DNA of 13,898 nucleotides from CAYGZA01 sp964354135 (lineage in GTDB: Bacteria > Planctomycetota > Planctomycetia > Pirellulales > Thermoguttaceae), in the NCBI GenBank assembly GCA_964354135.1, contig CAYGZA010000176.1, positions 1-13,898 of the forward strand, written 5' to 3'. This document shows, piece after piece, positions 7,251 through 13,898 of this stretch; position 1 is the stretch's first letter, and each line of letters begins with the position of its first letter. The notes beneath the pieces were generated by a model, which worked only from the letters and a program-made list of their open reading frames with translations, was not told where the DNA came from and did not search any database. The position numbers and the translations under genes are program-made.

Positions 7251-7322
7251 CCGCACGCCTTTCCCTGGGGTGGTGATTCTTGCCGCCCCGCAACGGTTTC
7301 GCGATTTCGCTGGGCAAGTCGA

Positions 7323-10300
7323 GTGAGAACATTGCCACCACGAGCGACGCGGCAGGCGTCCGCACGCCGCTGGCGCGCCTTCCAGGGCGCGCTGATTCTC
7401 CTCTTTGTCTGCGCCGGATGGCTCAATCCGGGTACACGGGCCCAGGCGGGCGCGACGGCGGAATACCAGGTCTACCAGTTGAGGCACAAGTCGGCTGCCG
7501 AGGTCCAAAAGATCCTCGAGGAGATGCTGGCCAACACCGGGACAACGACGCACCTGGTCCTGGACCCCAAGGCCAACCAGCTTCTCCTTCGGGGTCCGGA
7601 GAAAGCCCAGGCAATCGCCCGGCAGCTCATCCAGTCGATGGACCGGCCGGGGGAGGCCGTGCCCGCGGGCGAGCCGCTGGTTAAAGCCTATCCCTGCGCC
7701 GAGGGCCGGCAGGCGGAGACGGCCGCCCGGCTGCGTTCCCTTTTCGGGAACCGGAACGACGTTCGCGTGGCGGCCGATCCCCAGAGCGGGCAGATCTTCG
7801 TGCTTGCTCCGCCCAAGCTGCACGAGGAGATCCCCCGGCACATCCCGGCGCCTGCGGAGCCCCGCGGAGAGCCCTCGCGGCGGCGCCCTCTCTCGGAAAC
7901 CGAGCCGACCGAGCAGTTCGTCCCCTTGGCGCACGCCCGGGCGGAGGAGGTGGAAACCACGCTTCGCGAGCTGCTGGCGGGGCGGCTCTTCCCCTTGTCG
8001 AAGCGGTGGTCGGGCCGGTCGGAGTATCGGTTTGTCGACCCCGCGGGACGCCGCCTCGAGTTGGGCTTCGACCGGCAGCAGAACGGGGTGATCGTTTCCG
8101 GCCCTGGCCCGCTGGCCGGGCAGTTCGTAAGGCTGCTGCGGAGCCTCGATACCCGCCCCGACGCCCAGGGCCGGGCGACCCGAATCGTCCCGGTCCGCAA
8201 TGCCGATCCGGCCAAGGTGCGGGAGGCCGTGGAAGCGTATCGCAATGCTTCGCGGGAGGAGAGTGCGCCCCAACGGATTCCACAGAGGGCCGGCAATCCC
8301 GGGGATGATTCGCGGCGGCCGCCTCGCGTCGCGCCGCAGAAGAACGACCAGGGGAACCTCTTTCCCCATGCCGGGGTCGAGCTCGTGAGCTACCTGTTCC
8401 AGCAGGCAGAGGTCCCGTCGGGGGCCTCGGGGGGCGCGGGTGAAGTCCGTCCGCCCGCAAAAGCGGCCCCACCGGAGGTTGCCCCCAAACCCGGTGCCCC
8501 CGTTCCTGAGGAACGCCAGCCCCTGGATGCCGAAGAGCGCCGCGAGCGGCTCCGCCAAATGGGCATCGACGTGGAGATCGAGACGCTCCCCGACCTGGAC
8601 GTGATCATCCTCCGCGGCCGTGACCGCGACGTGGACGAAGTCCGCCGGATCATCGAGGAGATCGAGCGCCTCAGCGCCGAGGCGGAGCCAGTGATCGAGA
8701 TCTACTACCTCCGCCACGTGGGCGGCGAGGCCCTGATGACCATCGTGAAGCAGGTCAGCAAGGAGCTGCTCGACGATCGCCAAGGCCGCGTGAGCATCAC
8801 TCCCCTCGTCAAGCCGAACGCCTTGCTCTTGATCGGCTGGGGCGACGCGGTCAGGAAGGCCAAGGAACTGATCCGCAAGCTCGACGCCCCGGTCAAACCC
8901 GAGACGCAGCAGCGGGTCTACCGCCTGCGGCACGCTTCGGCTACCACGGTGCGAACGACCATCCAGGGGTTCTTCTCCGGTCGCACCGGATTGGGCCCGC
9001 GGGTCGAGGTCACGGCTGACCCGCGGACCAACGCCCTGATCGTCCAGGCGTCGCCGCGGGACCTCCAGGAGGTGGAGCTGCTCTTGGAGAAGCTGGACAC
9101 GGATACCCCGGAGGCCGTGATGCAGACGCGGATCTTCCGGCTCAAGAACTCGCTGGCCGCCGACCTGTACAGCACGCTGCAAAGCGCCATCGACGCCGCC
9201 CGGGGCGGGGGCGCCGCCGGACAGAAGTCGGCCGCCCTGGAGCTGCTCGCGTTCGATCCCAAAGGGGAGAAACTCGTTAAATCGGGCATCCTCGACGACG
9301 TGCGGGTCACCCCGGACACGCGGCTCAACACGCTGATCGTCGCCGCGCCCGCGGAGAGCATGGAGCTTTTGGCGACGCTCATCCAGCAGCTCGACGCGCC
9401 GGCTTCGGTAGCCCAGATCAAGGTCTTCCGGGTCGTCAACGGCGACGCCAACGAGCAGGTCCGCACCCTCCGGACGCTGGTGCCCGCGCAGGTGGGGGCG
9501 GGGCTGCCGCAGTTGGCCGCGGCGGAGGGCGAGGCCTCGACCACGCCGCTCCGTTTCTCCGTGGACGCGCGGACCAACAGCATCATCGCGGTCGGCTCGC
9601 CGGGCGACTTGCGGATCATCGAGGCCCTGCTCCTGCGCCTCGACGCCCAGGACGTGCAGCAGCGGCAGACGACCGTCTATCGCCTGAAGAACGCGCCGGC
9701 CCCGGCAGTGGCCGCGTCGATCAACGAGTACCTGCGGACCGAGCGGCAGGTGCAGCAGGCCGCCCCGGGCGTCCTGAGCCCGTTCCAGCAGATCGAGAGC
9801 GAAGTGGTGGTCGTGCCGGAGGAGGTGAGCAACTCGCTCATCATCAGCGCCACGCCCCGGTTCTTCAAGGAGATCGAGGCCCTGGTCAAGCAGCTCGACG
9901 AACAGCCGCTCCAGGTGGTGATCCAGGTGCTGATCGCCGAGGTGAGCTTGCGCAACACCGACGAGTTCGGCGTGGAGCTGGGCCTCCAGGACTCGATCCT
10001 CTTCGACCGCAGCCTCCTGGACGACATCTTCACGGTCACCAACACGATCCAGCAATCGACCCCGTCGGGGATCATTACCCAGACGGACCAGAACGTCGTA
10101 GGGGCGACCAACACTCCCGGGTTCAACTTCAACAACCAGCCGCTCGGTAACAGCGGCGCCGACAAGGCGCTGGCCGCCTCGAAGCGCGTCGGCCCCCAAG
10201 GGCTCTCCAGTTTCGCCACCGGCCGGGTGAACAGCGAGCTCGGCTTCGGCGGGCTGGTCCTCTCGGCGAGCAGCGAGTCGGTCAGCGTGCTGGTCCGGGC

Positions 10301-11312
10301 CCTCCATGAGTCGCAGCGGCTGGAGATCCTCGGCCGGCCGCACATCATGACCCTGGACAACCAATCGGCCTTCATCCACATCGGCAAGCGGGTGCCGCGG
10401 ATCACGGGCACCCAGTTCGCCGGCAGTTTCGGCCAGAACAACCAGATCGCGCTGGAGACCGTGGGCCTGATCCTCGGCGTCACCCCGCGAATCAGCCCCG
10501 ACGGCAAGGTGGTGATGGAGATCGACGCCGAGAAATCCGAGCTCGGGCCCGAGTCCGAAGGGATTGCGGTCTCGATCGCGGAAGGGACCGTGATCCGCTC
10601 GCCCACCATCAACCTCACGATGGCCCAGACCACCGTCAGCGCCGGCGACGGGGAGACGATCGTCCTGGGCGGCCTGATCACGAAAAACACCAGCAACGTC
10701 GAGCGCAAAGTGCCCTACCTGGCCGACGTCCCCCTGCTGGGGAACCTCTTCAAGTACAAGAGCAGCCAAGTGAAGCGTTCGGAGCTGTTGATCGTGCTCA
10801 CGCCGCACGTCGTCCGCAGCCCGGAAGAGATCGAGCGGATCAAGCGGATCGAGACCTCGCGGATGCACTGGTGCCTGGAGGATGTACACCAGATCCACGG
10901 CGACGGCGGCCTGCTGCACCAGGGGAGCGGGCCGGAAGTGGTCTACCCGGACTCCAATCCCCGCGGCAAGCCGGCCGACAAGCCGCAGCCGAAAACGGCG
11001 CCGCCGGGATCGGACGGCACCGTAGCGCCGCGCGGCCAGCGGCAATCGTCGCAGCCGGCCAGCGACCCGTACCTCCTGCGGCCGATTCCGTCGCAGCGCA
11101 GCCCCCAGTCCTCTCCGCCGACGGAGTCATCCCCGGAACCGCCCCCGGGCCCGCGCGACGAGACCAGCCTCTTCGTCCCCGGGGCAGGCACCGGTACCGC
11201 TGCTGCCCCCAATCCCCTGCGCGGCGAGAACCTCCCGGCGCCCGCGTTCGGCCAGATGGAAAACGGTCTGCCGCCGGGGCCCGCGCTTCCGGCCGTGTAC
11301 AACCAGAGGTGA
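7323..11312 (+). CDS. gspD: Type II secretion system secretin GspD, giant form
   Basis: GspD forms the outer-membrane channel. The 1329-residue product starts with a basic n-region and the hydrophobic core ALILLFVCAGWL (23-34), with signal peptidase I cleavage likely near ARAQA (39-43). A series of about nine NolW-like N-modules follows: about 47-107, 120-170, 196-277, 286-451 (split by a low-complexity insert at 310-400), 457-521, 530-592, 602-691, 698-774 and 783-859. Most end in a strand plus a helix closing with LD. The secretin barrel domain spans about 865-1165 and has VPLLGNLFKYK (1136-1146) and ELLIVLTPHVV (1154-1164), the family signature. A Pro-rich tail runs from about 1200. Canonical GspD is about 650 residues with N0-N3. 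I see no N0 domain here. The GTG start at 7323 lacks a clear ribosome binding site. Confidence 0.9.
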   Translation: MRTLPPRATRQASARRWRAFQGALILLFVCAGWLNPGTRAQAGATAEYQVYQLRHKSAAEVQKILEEMLANTGTTTHLVLDPKANQLLLRGPEKAQAIARQLIQSMDRPGEAVPAGEPLVKAYPCAEGRQAETAARLRSLFGNRNDVRVAADPQSGQIFVLAPPKLHEEIPRHIPAPAEPRGEPSRRRPLSETEPTEQFVPLAHARAEEVETTLRELLAGRLFPLSKRWSGRSEYRFVDPAGRRLELGFDRQQNGVIVSGPGPLAGQFVRLLRSLDTRPDAQGRATRIVPVRNADPAKVREAVEAYRNASREESAPQRIPQRAGNPGDDSRRPPRVAPQKNDQGNLFPHAGVELVSYLFQQAEVPSGASGGAGEVRPPAKAAPPEVAPKPGAPVPEERQPLDAEERRERLRQMGIDVEIETLPDLDVIILRGRDRDVDEVRRIIEEIERLSAEAEPVIEIYYLRHVGGEALMTIVKQVSKELLDDRQGRVSITPLVKPNALLLIGWGDAVRKAKELIRKLDAPVKPETQQRVYRLRHASATTVRTTIQGFFSGRTGLGPRVEVTADPRTNALIVQASPRDLQEVELLLEKLDTDTPEAVMQTRIFRLKNSLAADLYSTLQSAIDAARGGGAAGQKSAALELLAFDPKGEKLVKSGILDDVRVTPDTRLNTLIVAAPAESMELLATLIQQLDAPASVAQIKVFRVVNGDANEQVRTLRTLVPAQVGAGLPQLAAAEGEASTTPLRFSVDARTNSIIAVGSPGDLRIIEALLLRLDAQDVQQRQTTVYRLKNAPAPAVAASINEYLRTERQVQQAAPGVLSPFQQIESEVVVVPEEVSNSLIISATPRFFKEIEALVKQLDEQPLQVVIQVLIAEVSLRNTDEFGVELGLQDSILFDRSLLDDIFTVTNTIQQSTPSGIITQTDQNVVGATNTPGFNFNNQPLGNSGADKALAASKRVGPQGLSSFATGRVNSELGFGGLVLSASSESVSVLVRALHESQRLEILGRPHIMTLDNQSAFIHIGKRVPRITGTQFAGSFGQNNQIALETVGLILGVTPRISPDGKVVMEIDAEKSELGPESEGIAVSIAEGTVIRSPTINLTMAQTTVSAGDGETIVLGGLITKNTSNVERKVPYLADVPLLGNLFKYKSSQVKRSELLIVLTPHVVRSPEEIERIKRIETSRMHWCLEDVHQIHGDGGLLHQGSGPEVVYPDSNPRGKPADKPQPKTAPPGSDGTVAPRGQRQSSQPASDPYLLRPIPSQRSPQSSPPTESSPEPPPGPRDETSLFVPGAGTGTAAAPNPLRGENLPAPAFGQMENGLPPGPALPAVYNQR

Positions 11313-11320
11313 GCGATCCG

Positions 11321-12436
11321 ATGTGGGACTACCGCCATCGCCGATCCAACGCCTGCCGGCTGCTGGGCCTCCTCGGGCTGGCGGTCCTCTCGGGTTGTAC
11401 CACGTTCGATCTGAGGGAGCGGCTCTTCCGGCCCGAGTCGCCCCCGAAACCCCAAACCCCGACCCGGATGGTCGACGTATGGACCAGCGAGGTCCTCCGG
11501 CAGCCGGGGCAGCCGGGGGTGCGGGGCCTTGCCGGGCGGATCATGTTCTACAACAAGGAAGGAAAAGAGCCCATCGCCGTCGAGGGCGCCTTCACCGTCC
11601 TGGCCTTCGACGATGCCGACCACGACAAAGGCTACACGGTCCCGGAGAAGAAATTCGTCTACCTGCCCGAGCAACTGCCGAAGTACTACAGCAAGTCGGA
11701 GCTGGGCCACTCCTACAGTCTCTGGCTGCCTTGGGACGAGATCGGCGGGCCGGATCGCAAGATCTGCCTGATCGCCCGCTTTGAGTCCAAGAAGGGGCTG
11801 GTGGTCGTTTCCCCCCCTTCGCACCACGTGCTGCCGGGCGTTCCACCCAGGCCGGGCGACCTGGGCTCCTCAGCCCCGGCGATCGCGACCAGAACGCTCC
11901 CCGGCGGCGTGGTCCCCGTCTCGTACGAAGAGCCCGCGTCGCACGAGCAGCACCAAGAGCGGCTGCGGGAGGTGCAGCGGCAGGAATCGATGACCACCTT
12001 CACGCTCGACGTCCCGCCGAGCTTTGCTCGCCCCGGAACGACGGCCCAGGAGAACCAGGCTCTCCAGAACGCCGTAGCGGCCGGCGCGCGGAGCGCGGGG
12101 CAAGCGGCTCCGTCTACTTCGCCGACTTCACCGGGGCCGCTTGACCGCTCGGGCGGGTCTTCGCAGGAGGCGAATCAGCAGCCCGCCGCTCATCAGGCCG
12201 AGCCGGCGGGGGCGGATTCTGCCCGGACGGGGGCGGCAGCGGCGTCACCTTCAGTTCATTACGGACCGCGGCGATTCCCGGCTCAAAGAGGATCAGCTTT
12301 TCGGCCAGCGCCCGATCCCGTTCGGAGGCAACCTTACCCCGCAATGTGGCCGTCTCGCCTTCCACCGACACCTCGATACGATTCCCGGGGTGCAGGCCCG
12401 GGATGGCCGCCAGTTGACGAGCCAGCGCCGCGCTGA
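11321..12436 (+). CDS. Predicted lipoprotein of planctomycete type, next to the secretin gene
   Basis: The function is unknown. The 371-residue reading frame starts MWDYRHRRSNACRLLGL and has a lipobox LSGC with lipidated C26, so it should be an envelope lipoprotein. The core (about 49-175) has the pattern TRMVDVWTSEVLRQPG ... GLAGRIMFYN ... VEGAFTVLAFDD ... KFVYLPEQLPKYYSKSELGH ... LWLPWDEIGGP. I recall hypothetical lipoproteins of this pattern in planctomycetes. It starts 8 nt after gspD, and gaggtgag across the gspD stop serves as its ribosome binding site. It is thus probably co-transcribed and may assist the secretin. The stop lies 323 bp inside the opposite-strand BON gene. Third-position GC falls from about 72% to about 47% over the two 40-codon blocks after 12113. 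The real C-terminus may lie earlier, or a frameshift has extended the frame. Confidence 0.72.
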   Translation: MWDYRHRRSNACRLLGLLGLAVLSGCTTFDLRERLFRPESPPKPQTPTRMVDVWTSEVLRQPGQPGVRGLAGRIMFYNKEGKEPIAVEGAFTVLAFDDADHDKGYTVPEKKFVYLPEQLPKYYSKSELGHSYSLWLPWDEIGGPDRKICLIARFESKKGLVVVSPPSHHVLPGVPPRPGDLGSSAPAIATRTLPGGVVPVSYEEPASHEQHQERLREVQRQESMTTFTLDVPPSFARPGTTAQENQALQNAVAAGARSAGQAAPSTSPTSPGPLDRSGGSSQEANQQPAAHQAEPAGADSARTGAAAASPSVHYGPRRFPAQRGSAFRPAPDPVRRQPYPAMWPSRLPPTPRYDSRGAGPGWPPVDEPAPR

Positions 12437-12833
12437 CCTCCTTCGGATCGCGCGCGGGAACCTCGAAGCCGACCGCCAGCCGCGACTCGTACATGCCCGT
12501 GCTGCGGTTGACCGTGCCGGCGGGGGTCTGGTTCGCGGTCGGGCCCGTCTGGATCCGGACGCTCCCTGCGGCCGGGCGGACGCGGCCCGTGCTCCCCTCG
12601 CCGCTCACCCCGACGAAGCTGCGGCCCCGCGGGTCGTTCCCGATGAAGCTCCTGGTGCGGCGGTTCACCCGCAAGAATCGCTCGTTGCCGCGGAGCAGGC
12701 TGGCTTCCGACTGGCCCGCGGTCGGCGTGTTCAGCGACCCCCGCCGGTTGCCGAACATCTGCGCCGGCGTTTCCGCAGGCACGGCCAGCCAAGTCGCCCC
12801 GATTACGCCAAGCACCATGGCCAGACGCTTCAT
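12114..12833 (-). CDS. Exported BON-domain protein
   Basis: The 239-residue product has a signal peptide (MKRLAMVLGVIGATWLAVPA, cleavage near residues 20-25). A middle region includes RGNERFLRVNRRTRSFIG (48-65) followed by RGRSFVG (69-75). I associate this Arg-rich motif with planctomycete exported proteins. A BON domain lies at about 152-196 (IEVSVEGETATLRGKVASE ... GIAAVRNELKV). The tail is Pro-rich and disordered. BON domains bind phospholipid or surfaces and occur in envelope proteins such as OsmY, but the role here is unknown. The start at 12833 is supported by ggagga six nt upstream on the minus strand; an in-frame start at 12854 would place this site inside the gene. The gene converges on, and overlaps by 323 bp, the tail of the lipoprotein frame. 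Confidence 0.8.
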   Translation of the reverse strand: MKRLAMVLGVIGATWLAVPAETPAQMFGNRRGSLNTPTAGQSEASLLRGNERFLRVNRRTRSFIGNDPRGRSFVGVSGEGSTGRVRPAAGSVRIQTGPTANQTPAGTVNRSTGMYESRLAVGFEVPARDPKEVSAALARQLAAIPGLHPGNRIEVSVEGETATLRGKVASERDRALAEKLILFEPGIAAVRNELKVTPLPPPSGQNPPPPARPDERRAADSPPAKTRPSGQAAPVKSAK

Positions 12834-12866
12834 GGCAAGTCCTCCGCTTCTCACATGCGTAAATGC

Positions 12867-12955
12867 GTAGGTTATGCTTTAGCATAACGTCTTCGCCGGC
12901 TCGTCCCCACATGCAATGGCTGCATGGCGTGCGTTATGCTGAAGCATAACCTACG
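12867..12955. repeat. Nested palindromic element upstream of the BON-domain gene
   Basis: Two 24-nt arms (12867-12890 and 12932-12955) are inverted copies with one mismatch. Each arm contains the 18-nt palindrome gttatgct-NN-agcataac (12872-12889 and 12933-12950). The 41-nt centre holds a further small hairpin (catgca 12910-12915, tgcatg 12921-12926). The left edge lies 34 nt from the BON start codon, so it is in that gene's 5' region. It could be a pair of operators for a dimeric regulator (61 nt apart, near six helical turns), a stem-loop in the leader RNA, or a small dispersed repeat. The AT-rich palindromes stand out from the GC-rich surroundings. Confidence 0.85.
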
Positions 12956-13231
12956 TGAAATGGTCCCTCCGCGGGTCACGTCGCGCTAGCGGGTGGGAAA
13001 ACGGCGGGCAGTTCGGCGAGCTTGTCTGGTTGCGGAGCAACACACTCCCCGCCGGCAGGCTATACGTAATTCTAAACCATCCCCCGACCAACGGCAATCC
13101 CCCCCCGGGTGGGCCGGACCAATGCCAATGGGAAGCGCAACGGGAACTCCGGACAAGAGCAGGCATTGCACCCGGTTGTTGGCAGCAGGGCCGGGTAGCG
13201 AGCCGGCCTGCTACACCCACCACGGCGACTG
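12956..13231. other. Intergenic stretch with no supported gene
   Basis: Open frames cross this stretch on both strands, but their translations are rich in Pro, Arg, Ser and Thr and lack any recognisable domain. They also have no good ribosome binding site. I see no RNA gene. The only structure I noticed is a hairpin near 13185-13211. Confidence 0.5.
13185..13211. terminator. GC-rich hairpin, possible terminator of the small minus-strand ORF
   Basis: gcaggg-ccgg (13185-13194) and ccgg-cctgc (13203-13211) pair around a loop of about 8 nt, with one bulged G. It lies about 20 nt past the stop of the small minus-strand ORF. No U-run follows on either strand, so intrinsic termination is doubtful. 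It may simply be another palindromic repeat. Confidence 0.25.
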
Positions 13232-13435
13232 TCACCAACCCCACGAGTCCATGCTCGGTGGAGCGATTGGACTGCCAGTGGTCGCCGCGGTCAGCACGTG
13301 TTGGAACTGAGAGCCCTCAGGAACGCCTGGTTGGGGCGGCTCGCCCTCGCCGTACAGGAGAATGCCGCCGACCATACAGCCGACGAGCATCGAACGCATC
13401 CACGCAGGTTGTCGGGCACTTCTGTGGTCGGCCAT
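13232..13435 (-). CDS. Possible small exported or membrane protein, 67 residues
   Basis: I do not recognise this ORF. The frame reads MADHRSARQPAWMRSMLVGC and continues MVGGILLYGEGEPPQPG, which gives a basic N-terminus, a hydrophobic stretch (about 14-28) and a polar, Pro-rich remainder ending MDSWGW. This is the layout of a small secreted or single-span protein. On the minus strand aagga lies seven nt before the ATG at 13435, a fair ribosome binding site. The frame stays open further upstream, but that part has no protein-like features. A weak tagaat -10-like hexamer lies upstream without a good -35. The gene stands alone between the BON gene and the peptidase. It could equally be chance. 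Confidence 0.33.
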   Translation of the reverse strand: MADHRSARQPAWMRSMLVGCMVGGILLYGEGEPPQPGVPEGSQFQHVLTAATTGSPIAPPSMDSWGW

Positions 13436-13597
13436 CTCAGAGTCCTTGCAGTCTCGATATTGCATTCTATTCCGTTCTTCGTTTAGGAGAAGCCGACATT
13501 GCGGGCGTTCGCTCCTGAAGTGCCGCAACTGCATCAACCCGTTTCGCTCAATTGTCGGCCATCCCCGCACGGGCAAGATACGCATGCCATCCAATGC

Positions 13598-13640
13598 ATT
13601 CATCCTTCATCCTTCCTCCCTCATCCTCCTTCCTCGCGCC
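13598..13640 (+). repeat. Pyrimidine-rich simple repeat (catcctt-type) downstream of the peptidase gene
   Basis: The tract repeats catcctt and cctccct units with very few purines on the plus strand. It begins 7 nt after the peptidase stop, reading on the minus strand. I recall similar short tracts, which translate as SSFILPPSS, between planctomycete genes. No stem precedes it. It may be neutral or take part in transcription ending. Confidence 0.5.
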
Positions 13641-13646
13641 TCGCCC

Positions 13647-13898
13647 CTACTCCCCCACCTTCATCCCCAGCGTCTTGACCAGGAACGCCCACTGGTCGGT
13701 CACTTCCTCGATCTGCTTGGTGGTGGGCTTGCCGGCCCCGTGGCCGGCCCGGGTTTCGATCCGGATCAGTACCGGTTTGTCGCACGCCTGGGCGTGCTGC
13801 AGGGCCGCGGCGAACTTGAAGCTGTGGCCCGGCACCACGCGGTCGTCCGTGTCGGCGGTGGTGGCCAGCGTGGCGGGGTAGCACGTGCCCGGCTTGAC
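13647..13898 (-). CDS. Prolyl oligopeptidase family S9A, C-terminal fragment (cut by window edge)
   Basis: Only the last 83 residues are present; the gene continues past the right edge. Prolyl oligopeptidases are serine peptidases that cut short peptides after proline. The fragment reads YPATLATTADTDDRVVPGHS, in which the second Asp of DDRV is the expected catalytic Asp. It then reads FKFAAALQHAQACDKPVLIR and RAGHGAGKPTTKQIEEVTDQ, where the His of AGHGAG is the expected catalytic His. The serine would lie upstream, outside the window. The C-terminus WAFLVKTLGMKVGE is close to the normal end of the family. The stop (TAG) is at 13647-13649. Whether it is exported cannot be judged without the N-terminus. 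Confidence 0.92.
   Translation of the reverse strand, partial: VKPGTCYPATLATTADTDDRVVPGHSFKFAAALQHAQACDKPVLIRIETRAGHGAGKPTTKQIEEVTDQWAFLVKTLGMKVGE

Noticed and set aside
7323..7412. GspD as a lipoprotein through C30 in its signal region
   Set aside because: The residues before the Cys read LFV, and Val is not accepted just before a lipidated Cys. Ordinary signal peptidase I cleavage near residue 42 is more likely.
7188..11045. A 1285-residue open frame on the minus strand opposite gspD
   Set aside because: It is a shadow of the gspD coding strand in GC-rich DNA. The translation is compositionally skewed (Arg, Asp, His, Leu), has no domain or signal, and the opposite strand clearly encodes a secretin.
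12955..13518. A 187-residue plus-strand frame in the gap
   Set aside because: It starts inside the edge of the palindromic element, has no good ribosome binding site, and shows Arg/Pro/Thr-rich repeat-like sequence without a domain.

Overview
The window is about 13.9 kb of GC-rich DNA. It is dominated by one plus-strand operon for a type II secretion system (T2SS), followed by a short stretch of unrelated genes on the minus strand. The likely source is a member of the Planctomycetota. This rests on the gene order, the oversized secretin, a lipoprotein and a BON-domain protein of types I recall from planctomycete genomes, and several kinds of short palindromic repeat that I associate with that phylum. 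The phylum is an inference, and the species cannot be told.

Layout. Positions 1-165 hold no gene, only a perfect 26-bp inverted repeat and a weak promoter candidate. From 166 to 7122 the genes run gspG, gspH, gspI, gspJ, gspK, gspL and a gspM-like gene. Every junction from gspH onward is an ATGA overlap, so translation is tightly coupled. A 200-bp gap follows, with a pyrimidine tract and a plausible sigma70-type promoter. Then comes gspD (7323-11312), a 1329-residue secretin, and 8 nt later a lipoprotein gene (from 11321). The lipoprotein reading frame runs 323 bp into a convergent minus-strand gene for an exported BON-domain protein (12114-12833). Upstream of that gene lies a nested palindromic element (12867-12955). 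The rest, up to 13646, is mostly non-coding, with one possible small minus-strand ORF. The right edge cuts through the C-terminal end of a prolyl oligopeptidase (minus strand, 13647-13898).

How the genes work together. GspG is the major pseudopilin and GspH, I, J and K are the minor ones. All five show a prepilin-type leader and hydrophobic helix, and together they would form the periplasmic pseudopilus and its tip. GspL (a PilM-like cytoplasmic domain, one membrane helix, then a PilN-like part) and the GspM-like protein form the inner-membrane platform. The GspM-like protein also carries a C-terminal domain resembling the HR domain of GspC or PilP. It may therefore replace the missing GspC as the link to the secretin. 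GspD forms the outer-membrane channel, and the lipoprotein behind it is a candidate accessory factor. The ATPase GspE, the platform protein GspF and the prepilin peptidase are not in the window. GspE and GspF may lie to the left.

The most unusual points are the two-in-one GspM/GspC-like protein, about nine tandem secretin N-type modules in place of the usual set, a dispersed palindromic repeat that has become part of the gspK leader, and the paired palindromes in front of the BON gene.
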